Assembly: GCF_902833055.1 (NCBI RefSeq)
Contig: NZ_CADFEJ010000023.1
Location: 18,177-82,176, forward strand
Length of the DNA: 64,000 bases
Source of the DNA: Burkholderia territorii
GTDB lineage: Bacteria; Pseudomonadota; Gammaproteobacteria; Burkholderiales; Burkholderiaceae
Direction of reading: 5' to 3'
Under the pieces are notes generated by a model that worked only from the letters and a program-made list of their open reading frames with translations, was not told the DNA's origin and did no database searches. The position numbers and the translations under genes are program-made. The first letter of the stretch is position 1, and every line of letters begins with the position of its first letter. Positions 53,933 to 63,166 of the stretch are shown here, piece by piece.

Positions 53933-54693
53933 AAATCCTCCAATTAACTGCGTGTTGTATCGAGAATTGATGCGGGGCGGACTTGGATTTTCTTGTCCGG
54001 AGGCGAGTATAGAGCATCAAAAGACATTCCTGACGAATGAATGGCGCAATCGGTTTATGCGTCTCTGATTGACATGCGCTCTCGAACAATTCGGCGGACA
54101 TGTGGCGAGCCGCTTGCTTAGGCACGTCTTTGCGATCTAGCCACGAGTTTCAAGAGGCGGCCTCCACGAATTCCGTCCGACGTCACATTCGGCCACGCCG
54201 AAAATTGCCGGTGAGCACCCGAGACGGATTCCCGCCTGCCGTTCGGTTCGATGCGCTCGCTCATGCACCGGCACGATCATAATCGCTGGCAGATAAAAAT
54301 ATTTTCCCTGCGCGATTCCATCGTTTTGGAGCGTCGTTCGTCGCTGCTCAGCGCCATTCTGTTAATTTTCGTCACGTAATCCGGGTTAAGTTAATCTCCG
54401 ATAATCGCGATTTAGTTATAGCTAAATATATAAAATTGATGCTCGACAAACTTTCTGTTGCAATTGTTTTGTTTCTGTAACACGCTATGCACGTGGCAAG
54501 AGGGCGGGGATTACACAAATGCGGAACAGAAACATCTGACCTCTGCCACGAATTCACGCCAAAAACCTACGCAATTCGTTGTGAGAAATCGGGACTCCTT
54601 CTCTAGAGTCCGTTCCGATATGGCGTGACATTGACTCACTGGGGTTACGCTGCATGTTTATTTTTTTCGGTAAACAAAAAAATCAGGATGACT
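53933..54693. other. AT-rich divergent region between the two S10 peptidase genes
   Basis: About 760 bases without a supported gene and with clearly lower GC than the flanks, especially 54360-54480. A small dyad TTTAG-TTATAG-CTAAA lies at 54410-54425, and GGACTC/GAGTCC forms a short hairpin near 54590-54610. Promoters for both peptidase genes must be here. Nothing else recognised. Confidence 0.5.
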
Positions 54694-56574
54694 ATGAAAG
54701 CATTCACGGAAAATAAAGCGCAGTCGGGGTCTTTCCTCTCGGGCCGCCATCTCCGGCGTTTGCCCGTTGTGCTCGGGTTGAGCATCGTGCTGTTGAGCGC
54801 ATGCGGCGGCGGCGACGACGGTCCGTCTGCCGAAGCGTCCCAGCCCGCCCTCGCGGCGGACAAACCGTATTTCGATCCCGTCGCCTACGGTAACCGGGCC
54901 GACGACTCGATCACGGATACCAACGAGGACGGCGCGATCACGCATCACGTCGTGACCATCAACGGGAAATCGATTCAGTACACCGCAACGGCCGGCCATC
55001 TCGTGACAACCGATCCCAGCAGCTCGCAGCCGAACGCGAAGATCTTCTACGTCGCGTACACGGCGGACGGCAAGGACGCAAGCACGCGTCCGGTCACGTT
55101 CTTCTACAACGGCGGCCCGGGATCGGCTGCGATCTGGTTGCTACTTGGTTCGTATGCGCCCAAGCGGATCAAGACGTCGATGCCCGATTTCACGCCGCCG
55201 GCACCCTATACGATCGAGACGAACCCGGACAGCCTGCTCGACAAGACCGATCTCGTATTCATCAATCCGGTCGGTACCGGTTATTCGACGGCGATCGCGC
55301 CTGCGAAGAACAAGGACTTCTGGGGTGTCGACAAGGACGCGTCGTCGCTGAAGCAGTTCATCAAGCGCTACTTGACCGCGAACCAGCGCTGGAATTCGCC
55401 GAAGTTCCTCTACGGCGAGTCGTACGGCACGCCGCGTACCGCCGTGCTCGCGAATGCGCTGCACAAGGACGGCGTCGACCTGAACGGGATCGTGCTGCAA
55501 TCGTCGATTCTCGATTTCCGGCAGAGCGAGAATCCGATCGGATTGCTGCCCACCTACGTTGCCGATGCGTGGTACCACAAGAAATTCACCGCACCGACGC
55601 AGTCGACGACGCTTGCGGGCGTGATGTCGGAAGCCGCGCAGTTCGCGTCCGGCGATTTCGCGGCGCTGACGAAGGACGCGATCGCCGCAAATGCGGCGGT
55701 GACGGCAACACGCTACGACCCGATCCTGTCAGCCGGTATCGATGCGGCTTTCGCGGCGGCGGGCGGCCCTTCGTCGATGAAATGGACGGACATCATCACG
55801 TACTTCGAGACGCAGCCCAACGCAAGCGTGCTGCTACAGAAAACGCAGGCGTATTTCGATGCTGTCGACGCGATGTCCAGTCTCCCGGCGCCGAGCGATG
55901 CTGCCGTGCAACGCGTTGCGCAGTACATCGGTATCGACAAGACGCTAGTGCAAAAAGCGAAGCTGCTCGTCGACACCGACACTTTTCAGCGTAACCTCGT
56001 GCCGGGGCGCAGCATTGGCGCGTACGACGGTCGTGTTACGACGACGGACCTGGGCGTCGCGGCCGACATCAGCCTGATCAACAACGATGCGTTCGATCGC
56101 GCGACGAACGGCGTGTACATCGCCGCCTGGAACATCTATCTGAACCAGGAACTGAAGTACACGTCGAATTCCGCCTTTACCGGCATCACCGACGTATCGG
56201 CGGCGTGGGACTGGACGCACCAGGATCCGACCGGCAATACGTCGCAGGGCCGAGGCAATCTGAACACGGTCACCGATCTGGCCGCGATCATGGGTATCAA
56301 CCCGGATCTGAAAGTGTTCCAGGCAAGCGGTTATTACGACAACGTGACGCCGTGGTACCAGACGCGACTCGACCTGCAGAACATGCAGATCGACCCCGCG
56401 CTGCGCCAGAATCTGCAGATCAACGAATATCCGTCCGGGCACATGATCTATCTCGACCCGGATTCGCGCACCGCGCTGCGCAACGATCTGCTGAACTTCT
56501 TCCAGATGGTCGGCTCGGATCGGGCCGCCATGCAGCGGATCCTGCGGTTGCAGAAGCCGGGTCGCGCGTCCTGA
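54694..56574 (+). CDS. S10-type serine carboxypeptidase lipoprotein (copy 2)
   Basis: Paralogue of the divergent gene at 52091. The 626-residue product has a signal peptide with the lipobox LSAC followed by GGGDDG, the oxyanion motif YNGGPGSAAIWLLLGSYAPK, and catalytic candidates Ser243 in GESYGT, Asp549 in GYYDNVTP and His583 in SGHMIYL. All three are in canonical S10 contexts. AGGA lies five bases before the ATG at 54694; an ATG two codons earlier (54688) is an alternative. GC content is close to the core genome, unlike copy 1. Probably anchored in the envelope facing the periplasm or outside. Confidence 0.85.
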   Translation: MKAFTENKAQSGSFLSGRHLRRLPVVLGLSIVLLSACGGGDDGPSAEASQPALAADKPYFDPVAYGNRADDSITDTNEDGAITHHVVTINGKSIQYTATAGHLVTTDPSSSQPNAKIFYVAYTADGKDASTRPVTFFYNGGPGSAAIWLLLGSYAPKRIKTSMPDFTPPAPYTIETNPDSLLDKTDLVFINPVGTGYSTAIAPAKNKDFWGVDKDASSLKQFIKRYLTANQRWNSPKFLYGESYGTPRTAVLANALHKDGVDLNGIVLQSSILDFRQSENPIGLLPTYVADAWYHKKFTAPTQSTTLAGVMSEAAQFASGDFAALTKDAIAANAAVTATRYDPILSAGIDAAFAAAGGPSSMKWTDIITYFETQPNASVLLQKTQAYFDAVDAMSSLPAPSDAAVQRVAQYIGIDKTLVQKAKLLVDTDTFQRNLVPGRSIGAYDGRVTTTDLGVAADISLINNDAFDRATNGVYIAAWNIYLNQELKYTSNSAFTGITDVSAAWDWTHQDPTGNTSQGRGNLNTVTDLAAIMGINPDLKVFQASGYYDNVTPWYQTRLDLQNMQIDPALRQNLQINEYPSGHMIYLDPDSRTALRNDLLNFFQMVGSDRAAMQRILRLQKPGRAS

Positions 56575-57102
56575 TACGCGTGTGAATCGGGCGGGGTTTG
56601 ACCGGCTCCGCCCACTCGAACTGACGACCGGTTCGGGCCTCGCCGGGCGGCAAGCGCGTAGCACCCGTCGAAGGAGGCGAGCGGCGGTGGGCTTGCCTGC
56701 CGCTTCTACTGCAAGATCTCGAGTTCGACGCAGTGCTCGTCAAGGTGCCTGATTGCCTTGATGGCGCCGGACAGCCTTGACGGAACGATCGAAGCCCGTT
56801 TCATATTCATCACGACAACGTGCTTGAACCGCAATTCTGCGATGTCGAGCATACAGAGCCGGAAGCGCCATTGCCGACGCGCGCTCGGGCTGGCGTCGGC
56901 CGCAGCGAACAGGGCCGCGACCGAGCGATGTCGATTTCACGCCACTCCCCTATACCTCTCCGCCGACAAGTTGGCTTCATTTAGGGGAGGCCCGCGGTAT
57001 GCAAACCATCATGATTGCCGCGCCATAGGAATTTCCCTGCCGTCCGGCCGCCTTGTGGGCGAATGATCCAGCCTGTTCTGCATCTCTGGCTCAGGGACGG
57101 CT
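56575..57102. other. Gap without a supported gene before an IS remnant
   Basis: Only short shadow frames are seen. The right end (57095 on) carries the sequence GACGGCTTCAAAGAGACTC, which recurs with changes at 62092, next to another copy of the same IS end; it is probably an IS terminus. Confidence 0.45.
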
Positions 57103-57625
57103 TCAAAGAGACTCGTTGGCGCGCCGCAGCGTATTCCAGCAGATCAAGCGGCAGCTGGGTTTGACGGACGCGCCGTGAATGTCGGCACGGTGCGCGAAAC
57201 GAACGCGGAGGCGACGCACGTGATCCAGCCAGGCATTCGCGCGCTCGACGACGCAACGGTATTTGCCAAAGTCACTGCCACGGCCGGCACGGCGCGTGAC
57301 GATCAGCGGCTCGATAGCGCGATCACGCAACGATCTTGGATGACGCTTGGAGTCGTATCCGCGATCGGCGTAAACGATGCGAGGCCGCTGCAGCGGATGG
57401 CCGCGCAAGCCGCGAATTGGCGGAATCGCGTCGAGCAGAGGCCGCAATTGCATGACGTCGGAAGCATTCGCGCCGCTCAGGATCTCGGCGAGCGGCTTGC
57501 CGTTGGTGTCGGGCATGATGTGGTGCTTTGGTGGTACCGGGTCGCGCTCGATCGGAAAGGTGTGGCCCAGTTTTTGGCCAGCCCCCCGACAACGTCAGGC
57601 GCATGTGTACGCTCGTGGCCAAAGC
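57103..57625 (-). pseudogene. IS5-family (IS427-like) transposase remnant 1
   Basis: The minus strand encodes the C-terminal part of a DDE transposase: HHIMPDTNGKPLAEIL in one frame, YADRGYDSKRHPRSLRDRAI, then SDFGKYRCVVERANAWLDHV and LICWNTLRRANESL. The N-terminal third is missing or frame-shifted around 57520-57600 (an IERDPVP-like segment is in another frame). The element is not functional as it stands. Confidence 0.75.
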
Positions 57626-58071
57626 GGCGAGAAGACGACATTGGCTTCACCTGCATCAAATACGTTCGGCATCAAGTCGACACGGACCAAGGCGACGTGG
57701 CAGCTTTTTGGAAGGACCTACCACGCACCGGCGAGTTGTAGTCCACCAGCCTGCCAGGGAAACCGTTTGCGCTGGGCTGGCTGAATTCATTTTCACCTAT
57801 GGGATTAGGGCGATTCTCATACAATATTTAATCGAATAATTTGCGATTTTATTGTTAACGAATGTTAGGCGAATGATCTTGCGAACCATTTGCAGATGTA
57901 TGCTGCCTATTCGTCGGTAGAGTGACTGGATGTCCTTTAAGGGTTTTGGTTGTCTGTCTCTGGCTCCGTTTTAATTGTTTTGTTGCGCTTTAATTTATAA
58001 TTGCATGGCGAGATGAAATTATTGATGCCTGGTCAAACTTTCAATGAAGTCGAGAGTTTTAATAAATCGTT
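57626..58071. other. Low-GC gap before the H-NS-like gene
   Basis: From about 57780 the sequence is strongly AT-rich with no gene supported. It presumably holds the promoter of the H-NS-like gene at 58072. No repeats or RNA genes recognised. Confidence 0.45.
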
Positions 58072-58374
58072 ATGAATGATTTGTCAGAGTATCTCGAGAG
58101 AAAGGCGTCGCTCGAAGCCCAAATTGCAGAGGACAGGTTAAGCTCAAGGGGTAGAGTGCTGGCGGAGGTTGTACTGGCAATTCAAGAGTTCGAGTTCTCG
58201 ATGGAAGAATTATTCCGGTTCAGGACGAAGCGGAAAGCCATACCGCGATATTTTGATCCTGTGAGTGGTGCAATATGGAGTGGTCGCGGCCGTGAGCCTC
58301 ATTGGATTCGCGGTAAAGATCGGCGGCAATTTGAGCTGACGGATGGTTCGAAGGTTGATCTGGGTGAAAAATAA
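58072..58374 (+). CDS. H-NS family DNA-binding protein
   Basis: Short nucleoid silencer paralogue of 100 residues. The N-terminal half is a coiled-coil oligomerisation region (EYLERKASLEAQIAEDRL). The C-terminal half has the H-NS DNA-binding core YFDPVSGAIWSGRGREPHWI, with the Ser-Gly-Arg-Gly-Arg minor-groove loop. It sits alone in a low-GC, IS-rich stretch, as accessory H-NS proteins of genomic islands often do, and may silence the surrounding AT-rich genes including the adhesins. No ribosome site is obvious before its ATG. Confidence 0.85.
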   Translation: MNDLSEYLERKASLEAQIAEDRLSSRGRVLAEVVLAIQEFEFSMEELFRFRTKRKAIPRYFDPVSGAIWSGRGREPHWIRGKDRRQFELTDGSKVDLGEK

Positions 58375-58719
58375 GCCTCCGATGTTGTGAGTTATTGTAA
58401 ATCCGTCTCATTTTTGTGGGTGTGATCAGCCTTGAATGGGTGATGGTATTTTTGGAATTTGATGGAATTTCGAGGGCTGGATTTTTGGATTGTTTTTGCG
58501 TAGTTTGATTTGTGCTGCCAAAGAGTTTGTGGTGAGGTGGTTGGCAATGGGCTCGAGAAATGCGCTGTAGGCGTAGGTGATGAATGAGCAAAGTCGCAAA
58601 AACTGAATCGGAAAAAGGGACATGGTTAGAGCAACGATGTCGCGGGCAGAAGAATTTTAAGGATGGGAGGAGAACCAGAAAAATTCCATCATCCGTGTTC
58701 AATGACTAAGAGACGGGTG
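58375..58719. other. Low-GC gap without a supported gene
   Basis: AT-rich sequence with only minus-strand shadow frames of low complexity. Ends at an IS remnant. Confidence 0.4.
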
Positions 58720-59511
58720 CAAAAAAAGACTGGTTGGCCCGCCGAAGGGTATTCCAGCAGATCAATAAGCAGTCGAGTTCGAGGAACGCTTCATGAGTGT
58801 CGGCACGGTGCTAGAAACGAATGCGGAGTCGACGGAAGTGATGCAGCCAGCCACGCGTGCGTTCGAGGCCCCAGCGATATTTGCCAAGGCCACTGCCTGT
58901 TCGGTACTGCGCTAGTCGATCACCGGCGCGATCGCGCAACGCTCGTCGATGTCGCTCGGAGTCTCGGCGTAGACAATGCGCGGTCGCTGCGATCACGCGT
59001 AATCCGTGAATCGGTGGAATCGCGTCGATCAGACGCAGCAATTGCGCGACGTCGGAAGCACTCGCGCCAGCCAGGCTTGGCAGCGGCTTGCCGTTGGCGT
59101 CGGTCATGATGTGCTGCTTGGTACCGGGTCGCTCTCGATCTGTAGGGTATGGCTCAGTTTTTTGGTCCGCGCCAACTGCGCGAATCGCCGATGGGTCGAC
59201 CGAGGCGCGCGAGAAATCGATCGAGTTGCTGCTCGCAGCTTCGCGAGCAGCAACTCGTGAATGCGATCCCGTACGCCTGCAGCCGGCCAATCGCGGAGCC
59301 GTCGTCAAAGGGGCACACCCGAACCGCGGCCGATTTCGGCGGGCAGGTCGCGTCAGCGCAGTGTCGTCTTGAGAGTGAGCAGGATGCCGGTTAGCGCGGC
59401 GAGATTCGAAACAGGCAAGCGGCCGGGGTTCTTCTTGCACCGCGGCTCGAGTGGCGGCAGTAACGGCTCGATCAATGTACACAATTCGTCGTCGATGATC
59501 GGCTTACCCAT
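58720..59511 (-). pseudogene. IS5-family (IS427-like) transposase remnant 2
   Basis: A nearly full-length but broken transposase on the minus strand. It starts MGKPIIDDELCTLIEPLLPP at 59511 and reads to LTGILLTLKTTLR, where a TGA replaces the Trp codon of the usual LRWRDLPAE. Further frameshifts follow: HELLLAKLR, then HIMTDANGKPL and SGLGKYRWGLERTRGWLHHF, and the end THEAFLELDCLLICWNTLRR after another stop (TAG). It is the best preserved of three related remnants in the same orientation. Confidence 0.78.
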
Positions 59512-59588
59512 ATCTCCTCGGCCTCGATCGTTCCGATCTCGTAGAAAATGCAGTCATTCTTTTGCCGATTAAATAATGGATTAAATAT

Positions 59589-59837
59589 ATGGTGACGAAT
59601 AATATTTATGTTCAAATTTATCTGCCGGTGTCTGCTCGCAAACGATTGGAAGAGGTTGTTAGGAATGACATTCGCTTGCTAGATTCCGTGATCAGGGATT
59701 TGCGTGTGGAATTTCCGAACGCGTTTCATACGGATGAAACATTGCCAACTCGTCAGTTCGTGTCTCCACCGCTTATTGATGAGGCTACTCCAAACACGAA
59801 ATGGCCAAATCGAGGCAGGGGAAAATGCGTTTCCTAG
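59589..59837 (+). CDS. Small hypothetical ORF (82 residues)
   Basis: Open frame beginning MVTNNIYVQIYLPVSARKRL and continuing as a charged, helical-looking segment, then a short basic end. No family recognised and no clear ribosome site. It lies in low-GC DNA between an IS remnant and the adhesin gene and may be a fragment. Confidence 0.3.
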   Translation: MVTNNIYVQIYLPVSARKRLEEVVRNDIRLLDSVIRDLRVEFPNAFHTDETLPTRQFVSPPLIDEATPNTKWPNRGRGKCVS

Positions 59838-60395
59838 GCCGAGGAGAATGCCTCATTTGGGATACACATCGAGTGGGCGTCGATACATCCTGCGCCAGCC
59901 GCAAAATCGAAGTCTCGCGCGAGTGCTAAACGAGGCGCGTCCTCGCTCTGTGCTGCAGTGGACGACGCCGGCGGAATCTGCCCGCCAGTGCACCGATCGG
60001 GCCGATCCGGCTCGCCCGGAAGAGCCGGAATTTTCCAGCTAAGCCCGGGACGGAAATTGGGCCAGCCTCAGGTGCTGCATCACTTTCGGTGAATTCGTAT
60101 TCGTTTATAGCGCCGTGTCGGCATTCGCGACGCGTTCGCCAAATTCGGCTGCGCCTCGGCCGGCTGGGATATCGGTCGGCAAGCCGATCAGTTTTGTGAA
60201 GCTGTCTCGGAATGATTTTCTGATTTGTTGGTAATTGTCATTTAATGTTTGGTTGTCCAAATCGATCGACGATTGTTGTAAAGTCTGATCATCGGGATGA
60301 ATTGACTTCCCGAGCCTTGCTTTTCGTCTAGAACATTTTGGATAATTTAATATTTTTTGATTTGGATGATTATCCAATGGATTGGATATACTGGC
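59838..60395. other. Gap upstream of the adhesin gene
   Basis: No gene is supported. The second half (60200-60395) is AT-rich and is the likely promoter region of the adhesin. No SD-like sequence is strong near the chosen adhesin start. Confidence 0.4.
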
Positions 60396-62090
60396 ATGAA
60401 AAACTATCTCTCCTCCTCCCCCGGTGCTGTCATTCGGAATAGCACAGTCGCGCCCAAGAAAGCTCAGCTGCTGGCGCTCAATATCCTTGCACTGGCTGTG
60501 GGCGTCGCGTGTTCGCAATCGAGCTTCGCTGCCATTGCGATTGGCACGTGTGGTAGCGTGCAATCGGGCACGAATGCGTCTGTCGCACAGAACTGCGCGG
60601 GGGCAAGCGCGTCGAATCCGGTCGGCGGCGCGATTGCGATCGGCGACAATACAGTCAATCCTGCCGTGGCAAACGGTGACGATACGCTGGCGATCGAGTC
60701 GGGTGCGACGGCCACCGGCGCTAGTTCGATCGCGATTGGGCATCAGGCTTCGGCGCTGAATTCCGGCACGAAGCAAACCGCCGCAACTGCGGTCGGCTCG
60801 TATAGCACCGCAGGTGGTGACAGCAGCACGGCCTTGGGTGGTTTCGCCACAGCTTCGGGCACCAACGGAGCGGCGATTGGCGCGCATGCGCAGGCAGTTG
60901 CTGCGGGCGCGACGGCAATCGGAGCGGGTGCTACTGCCAACAACGCAGGCGATATCGCCCTCGGCGCGGGTTCGAGCACGGATACGGCGCACGCCGGCGC
61001 CGTCGGCCCTTACGGCGGTAATGCGGCAGGTAACGCGACGTCGGTTCTGTCGGTGGGGACGGCCGGCAACGAGCGCCAGATCCAGAACGTCGCGCCGGGG
61101 GGCATTAGCGCAACCTCCACGGATGCGATCAACGGTAGCCAACTATATTTGACGATTCGGGGCATCAATGGCGCGTTCGCCAATACCGCTGCCGCGCTCG
61201 GTGGCGGTGCTGCGTTCAACCCGTCCAGCGGGGTTTTCACGATGCCCTCGTACGTTGTGCAGGGCGCCACGTACACCAACGTCGGTGCGGCGTTGAACGG
61301 TCTTGATGCTGTGTTGACATCGGTACGAAGCACGGCGAGCAAGGCCCTGTCGATTGCGCAAAATAGCGTGCAATATGATGCGTCGCAGGACGGATCGGGT
61401 AGTGGTGGCACGAACGGTGGCGGCAGTACCAGCGTCACGCTTAATCCCGGCGGCGCGTTGGCCGGGGTTCGCAACCTTGCTGCCGGGGCAGTGGGTCCGA
61501 TGAGCAACGACGCGGTCAATGGCAGCCAGCTTTATGCGACGAATCAGAACATCGCGAGCGTGCAGGGCAGCGTGACGAATCTGACGAATCAGATCACCAA
61601 TGGTACGATCGGCATCGTCCAACAGGGCGGCGGTACGAGCGCGCCGATTACTGTCGGGGCACAAACGGGCGGCACGCAAATTAACGTGACGGGTACCGAA
61701 GGCGATCGGCGGATCTCCGGCCTGGCGTCCGGTGTCGCCGCCAACGATGCAGTGAATGTCGGCCAGATGAATGAGGCGATCCAGCAAGGTTCGTCGAGCG
61801 CGGTCAATCAGGCCAATGCCTATACGAACCAGCAGGTTTCCGGTCTGAGTCGACGTCTGGATGCGGTCGGCGCCGAAGCGATGGCGGCGTCGTCGCTGAT
61901 TCCCAATGCCCGCGCGAATGGCAACATTCAATTGGCCGTGGCTGCCGGTACGTATGGCGGCGCGACGGCACTCGCCGTCGGTGCGAATGCGTGGCTGTCG
62001 GATCGTCTGCTGATCAATGCGCACATGGCTCACTCTACCGGATCGGGTGGACGTCTCGGTGCGTCGGTCGGCGCTACCTACGGCTTCTAG
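60396..62090 (+). CDS. Trimeric autotransporter adhesin (YadA-like)
   Basis: Type Vc secreted adhesin of 564 residues, short for the class. A signal peptide ends near SSFAAIAIG. The head has repeated YadA-like units of the AIG/ALG kind (SSIAIGHQASALNSG, DSSTALGGFATASGTNGAAI). Neck motifs such as VAPGGISATSTDAINGSQLY and LAAGAVGPMSNDAVNGSQLY follow, with a short stalk, and the C-terminal four-strand anchor from LDAVGAEAMAASSLIPNARA to SVGATYGF, with terminal Phe. The ATG at 60396 is chosen; a TTG at 60357 would add 13 residues. An IS remnant begins directly after the stop codon. Confidence 0.88.
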   Translation: MKNYLSSSPGAVIRNSTVAPKKAQLLALNILALAVGVACSQSSFAAIAIGTCGSVQSGTNASVAQNCAGASASNPVGGAIAIGDNTVNPAVANGDDTLAIESGATATGASSIAIGHQASALNSGTKQTAATAVGSYSTAGGDSSTALGGFATASGTNGAAIGAHAQAVAAGATAIGAGATANNAGDIALGAGSSTDTAHAGAVGPYGGNAAGNATSVLSVGTAGNERQIQNVAPGGISATSTDAINGSQLYLTIRGINGAFANTAAALGGGAAFNPSSGVFTMPSYVVQGATYTNVGAALNGLDAVLTSVRSTASKALSIAQNSVQYDASQDGSGSGGTNGGGSTSVTLNPGGALAGVRNLAAGAVGPMSNDAVNGSQLYATNQNIASVQGSVTNLTNQITNGTIGIVQQGGGTSAPITVGAQTGGTQINVTGTEGDRRISGLASGVAANDAVNVGQMNEAIQQGSSSAVNQANAYTNQQVSGLSRRLDAVGAEAMAASSLIPNARANGNIQLAVAAGTYGGATALAVGANAWLSDRLLINAHMAHSTGSGGRLGASVGATYGF

Positions 62091-62450
62091 GTGACGGCTT
62101 CATAGAGACTCCTGAGTTTGCAAGGTGTTTCTGCATCAGCAGCCAGCCGAGTTTGAGGAGCACTCAATGATTCTCAGCCCGGCACTCGAAACGAATCCGG
62201 AAACGACTGAAGTCATGCAGTGACGAACCAGCGGTATTTGCCAAGGCCGCTGCCGTGCTTTGCACGGCGCTTGGCAATCGCCACCCCGCTATCGCGATTG
62301 CGCAAAGCATGTCGATGCCACTCGGAAGCGTAGCCGCGATCGGCATAGAGCAAGCGTCGTCTATGCAGTGGGTGGCCACCCCGAGGGGTGGCCACGACGT
62401 ACAACCAGTTCGGTCAGCTCGACAGTGCGATTGGTGGTGAAGCGCCCCGA
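62091..62450 (-). pseudogene. IS5-family (IS427-like) transposase remnant 3
   Basis: The minus strand gives LLYADRGYASEWHRHALRNR and SGLGKYRWFVTA, then a frameshift to FSRFRIRFECRAENH and a C-terminal LLKLGWLLMQKHLANSG. Only the last third of the transposase remains. The left end, GACGGCTTCATAGAGACTC, resembles the end of remnant 1 and starts one base after the adhesin stop codon. Confidence 0.7.
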
Positions 62451-62488
62451 GTTCAGCGCACGTGGGGCGAGCATTTGCGCGATCATAA

Positions 62489-63069
62489 ATGGGCGTGTGC
62501 GAGCACTGGGCCGAGAACAACTGCTGGCAGTACCCCTGCGGCGAGGAGTACTTTCAGCCGCGGCTGCCGTGCGATCCGACGAACCCGTGCCGATTTTGTT
62601 TGGCGATTGGCGAAGCCGGGGTTGAGGAACTGCTGACGGCGACGATCGCGGTGGCCGCGAATATGAATGCGGGCGCGCCCGACGAGTTCAAGCGGATCAT
62701 TGTCGACACGACGGTACAAGAAAAGGCGGTAGCGTTCCCCTCCGACAGCCGGTTGCTGGAGGTGGCGCGAGCGAAGCTCGTGGTACTTGCCCAGCGCGCG
62801 GGAAATGTGCTCAAGCAGACGTACGAGCGCGAGGGCAAACGACTGCGCCGCCACGCTGGAGGCTACGCGCACGCGAAGCAGTACAAGCGGTTGGGCCCAG
62901 CGCTCAAGCGCCCCGCACGATTCTCGGCCGACTGCTGTGCGACATCGAGCGCAAAATCGTCGCGCTCGCCGCAGTGCATCAAGCGACGTTGAAGACATCG
63001 GCTCGCGCGCGCCGGCAAATCTGCCGGCAGGCCCGAAGGACAAGATCAAGCTGGACGCATTGCACTTGA
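62489..63069 (+). pseudogene. Partial transposase of a second IS5-superfamily element
   Basis: The + strand reads CGEEYFQPRLPCDPTNPCRF, GVEELLTATIAVAANMNAGA, RIIVDTTVQEKAVAFPSDSR, LLEVARAKLVVLAQRAG and GGYAHAKQYKRL, which are internal segments of a DDE transposase distinct from the IS427-like remnants. After about 62910 the frame shifts by one (RTILGRLLCDIERKIVALAA continues in another frame to 63069). Both the N-terminus and the catalytic C-terminal part are missing. Confidence 0.72.
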
Positions 63070-63166
63070 CGCCACCACCATGTCGTGAGGCAGAGATGCA
63101 GGCTCAAATCGGAATGGGGCGATCCGACGAAAGTGGTCGTTACAGAGTTTCCATGCTTTGCGTCTT

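Noticed and set aside
62489..62992. Intact hypothetical gene of 167 residues
   Set aside because: Its sequence is an internal piece of a transposase, and the match continues in another frame after 62910.
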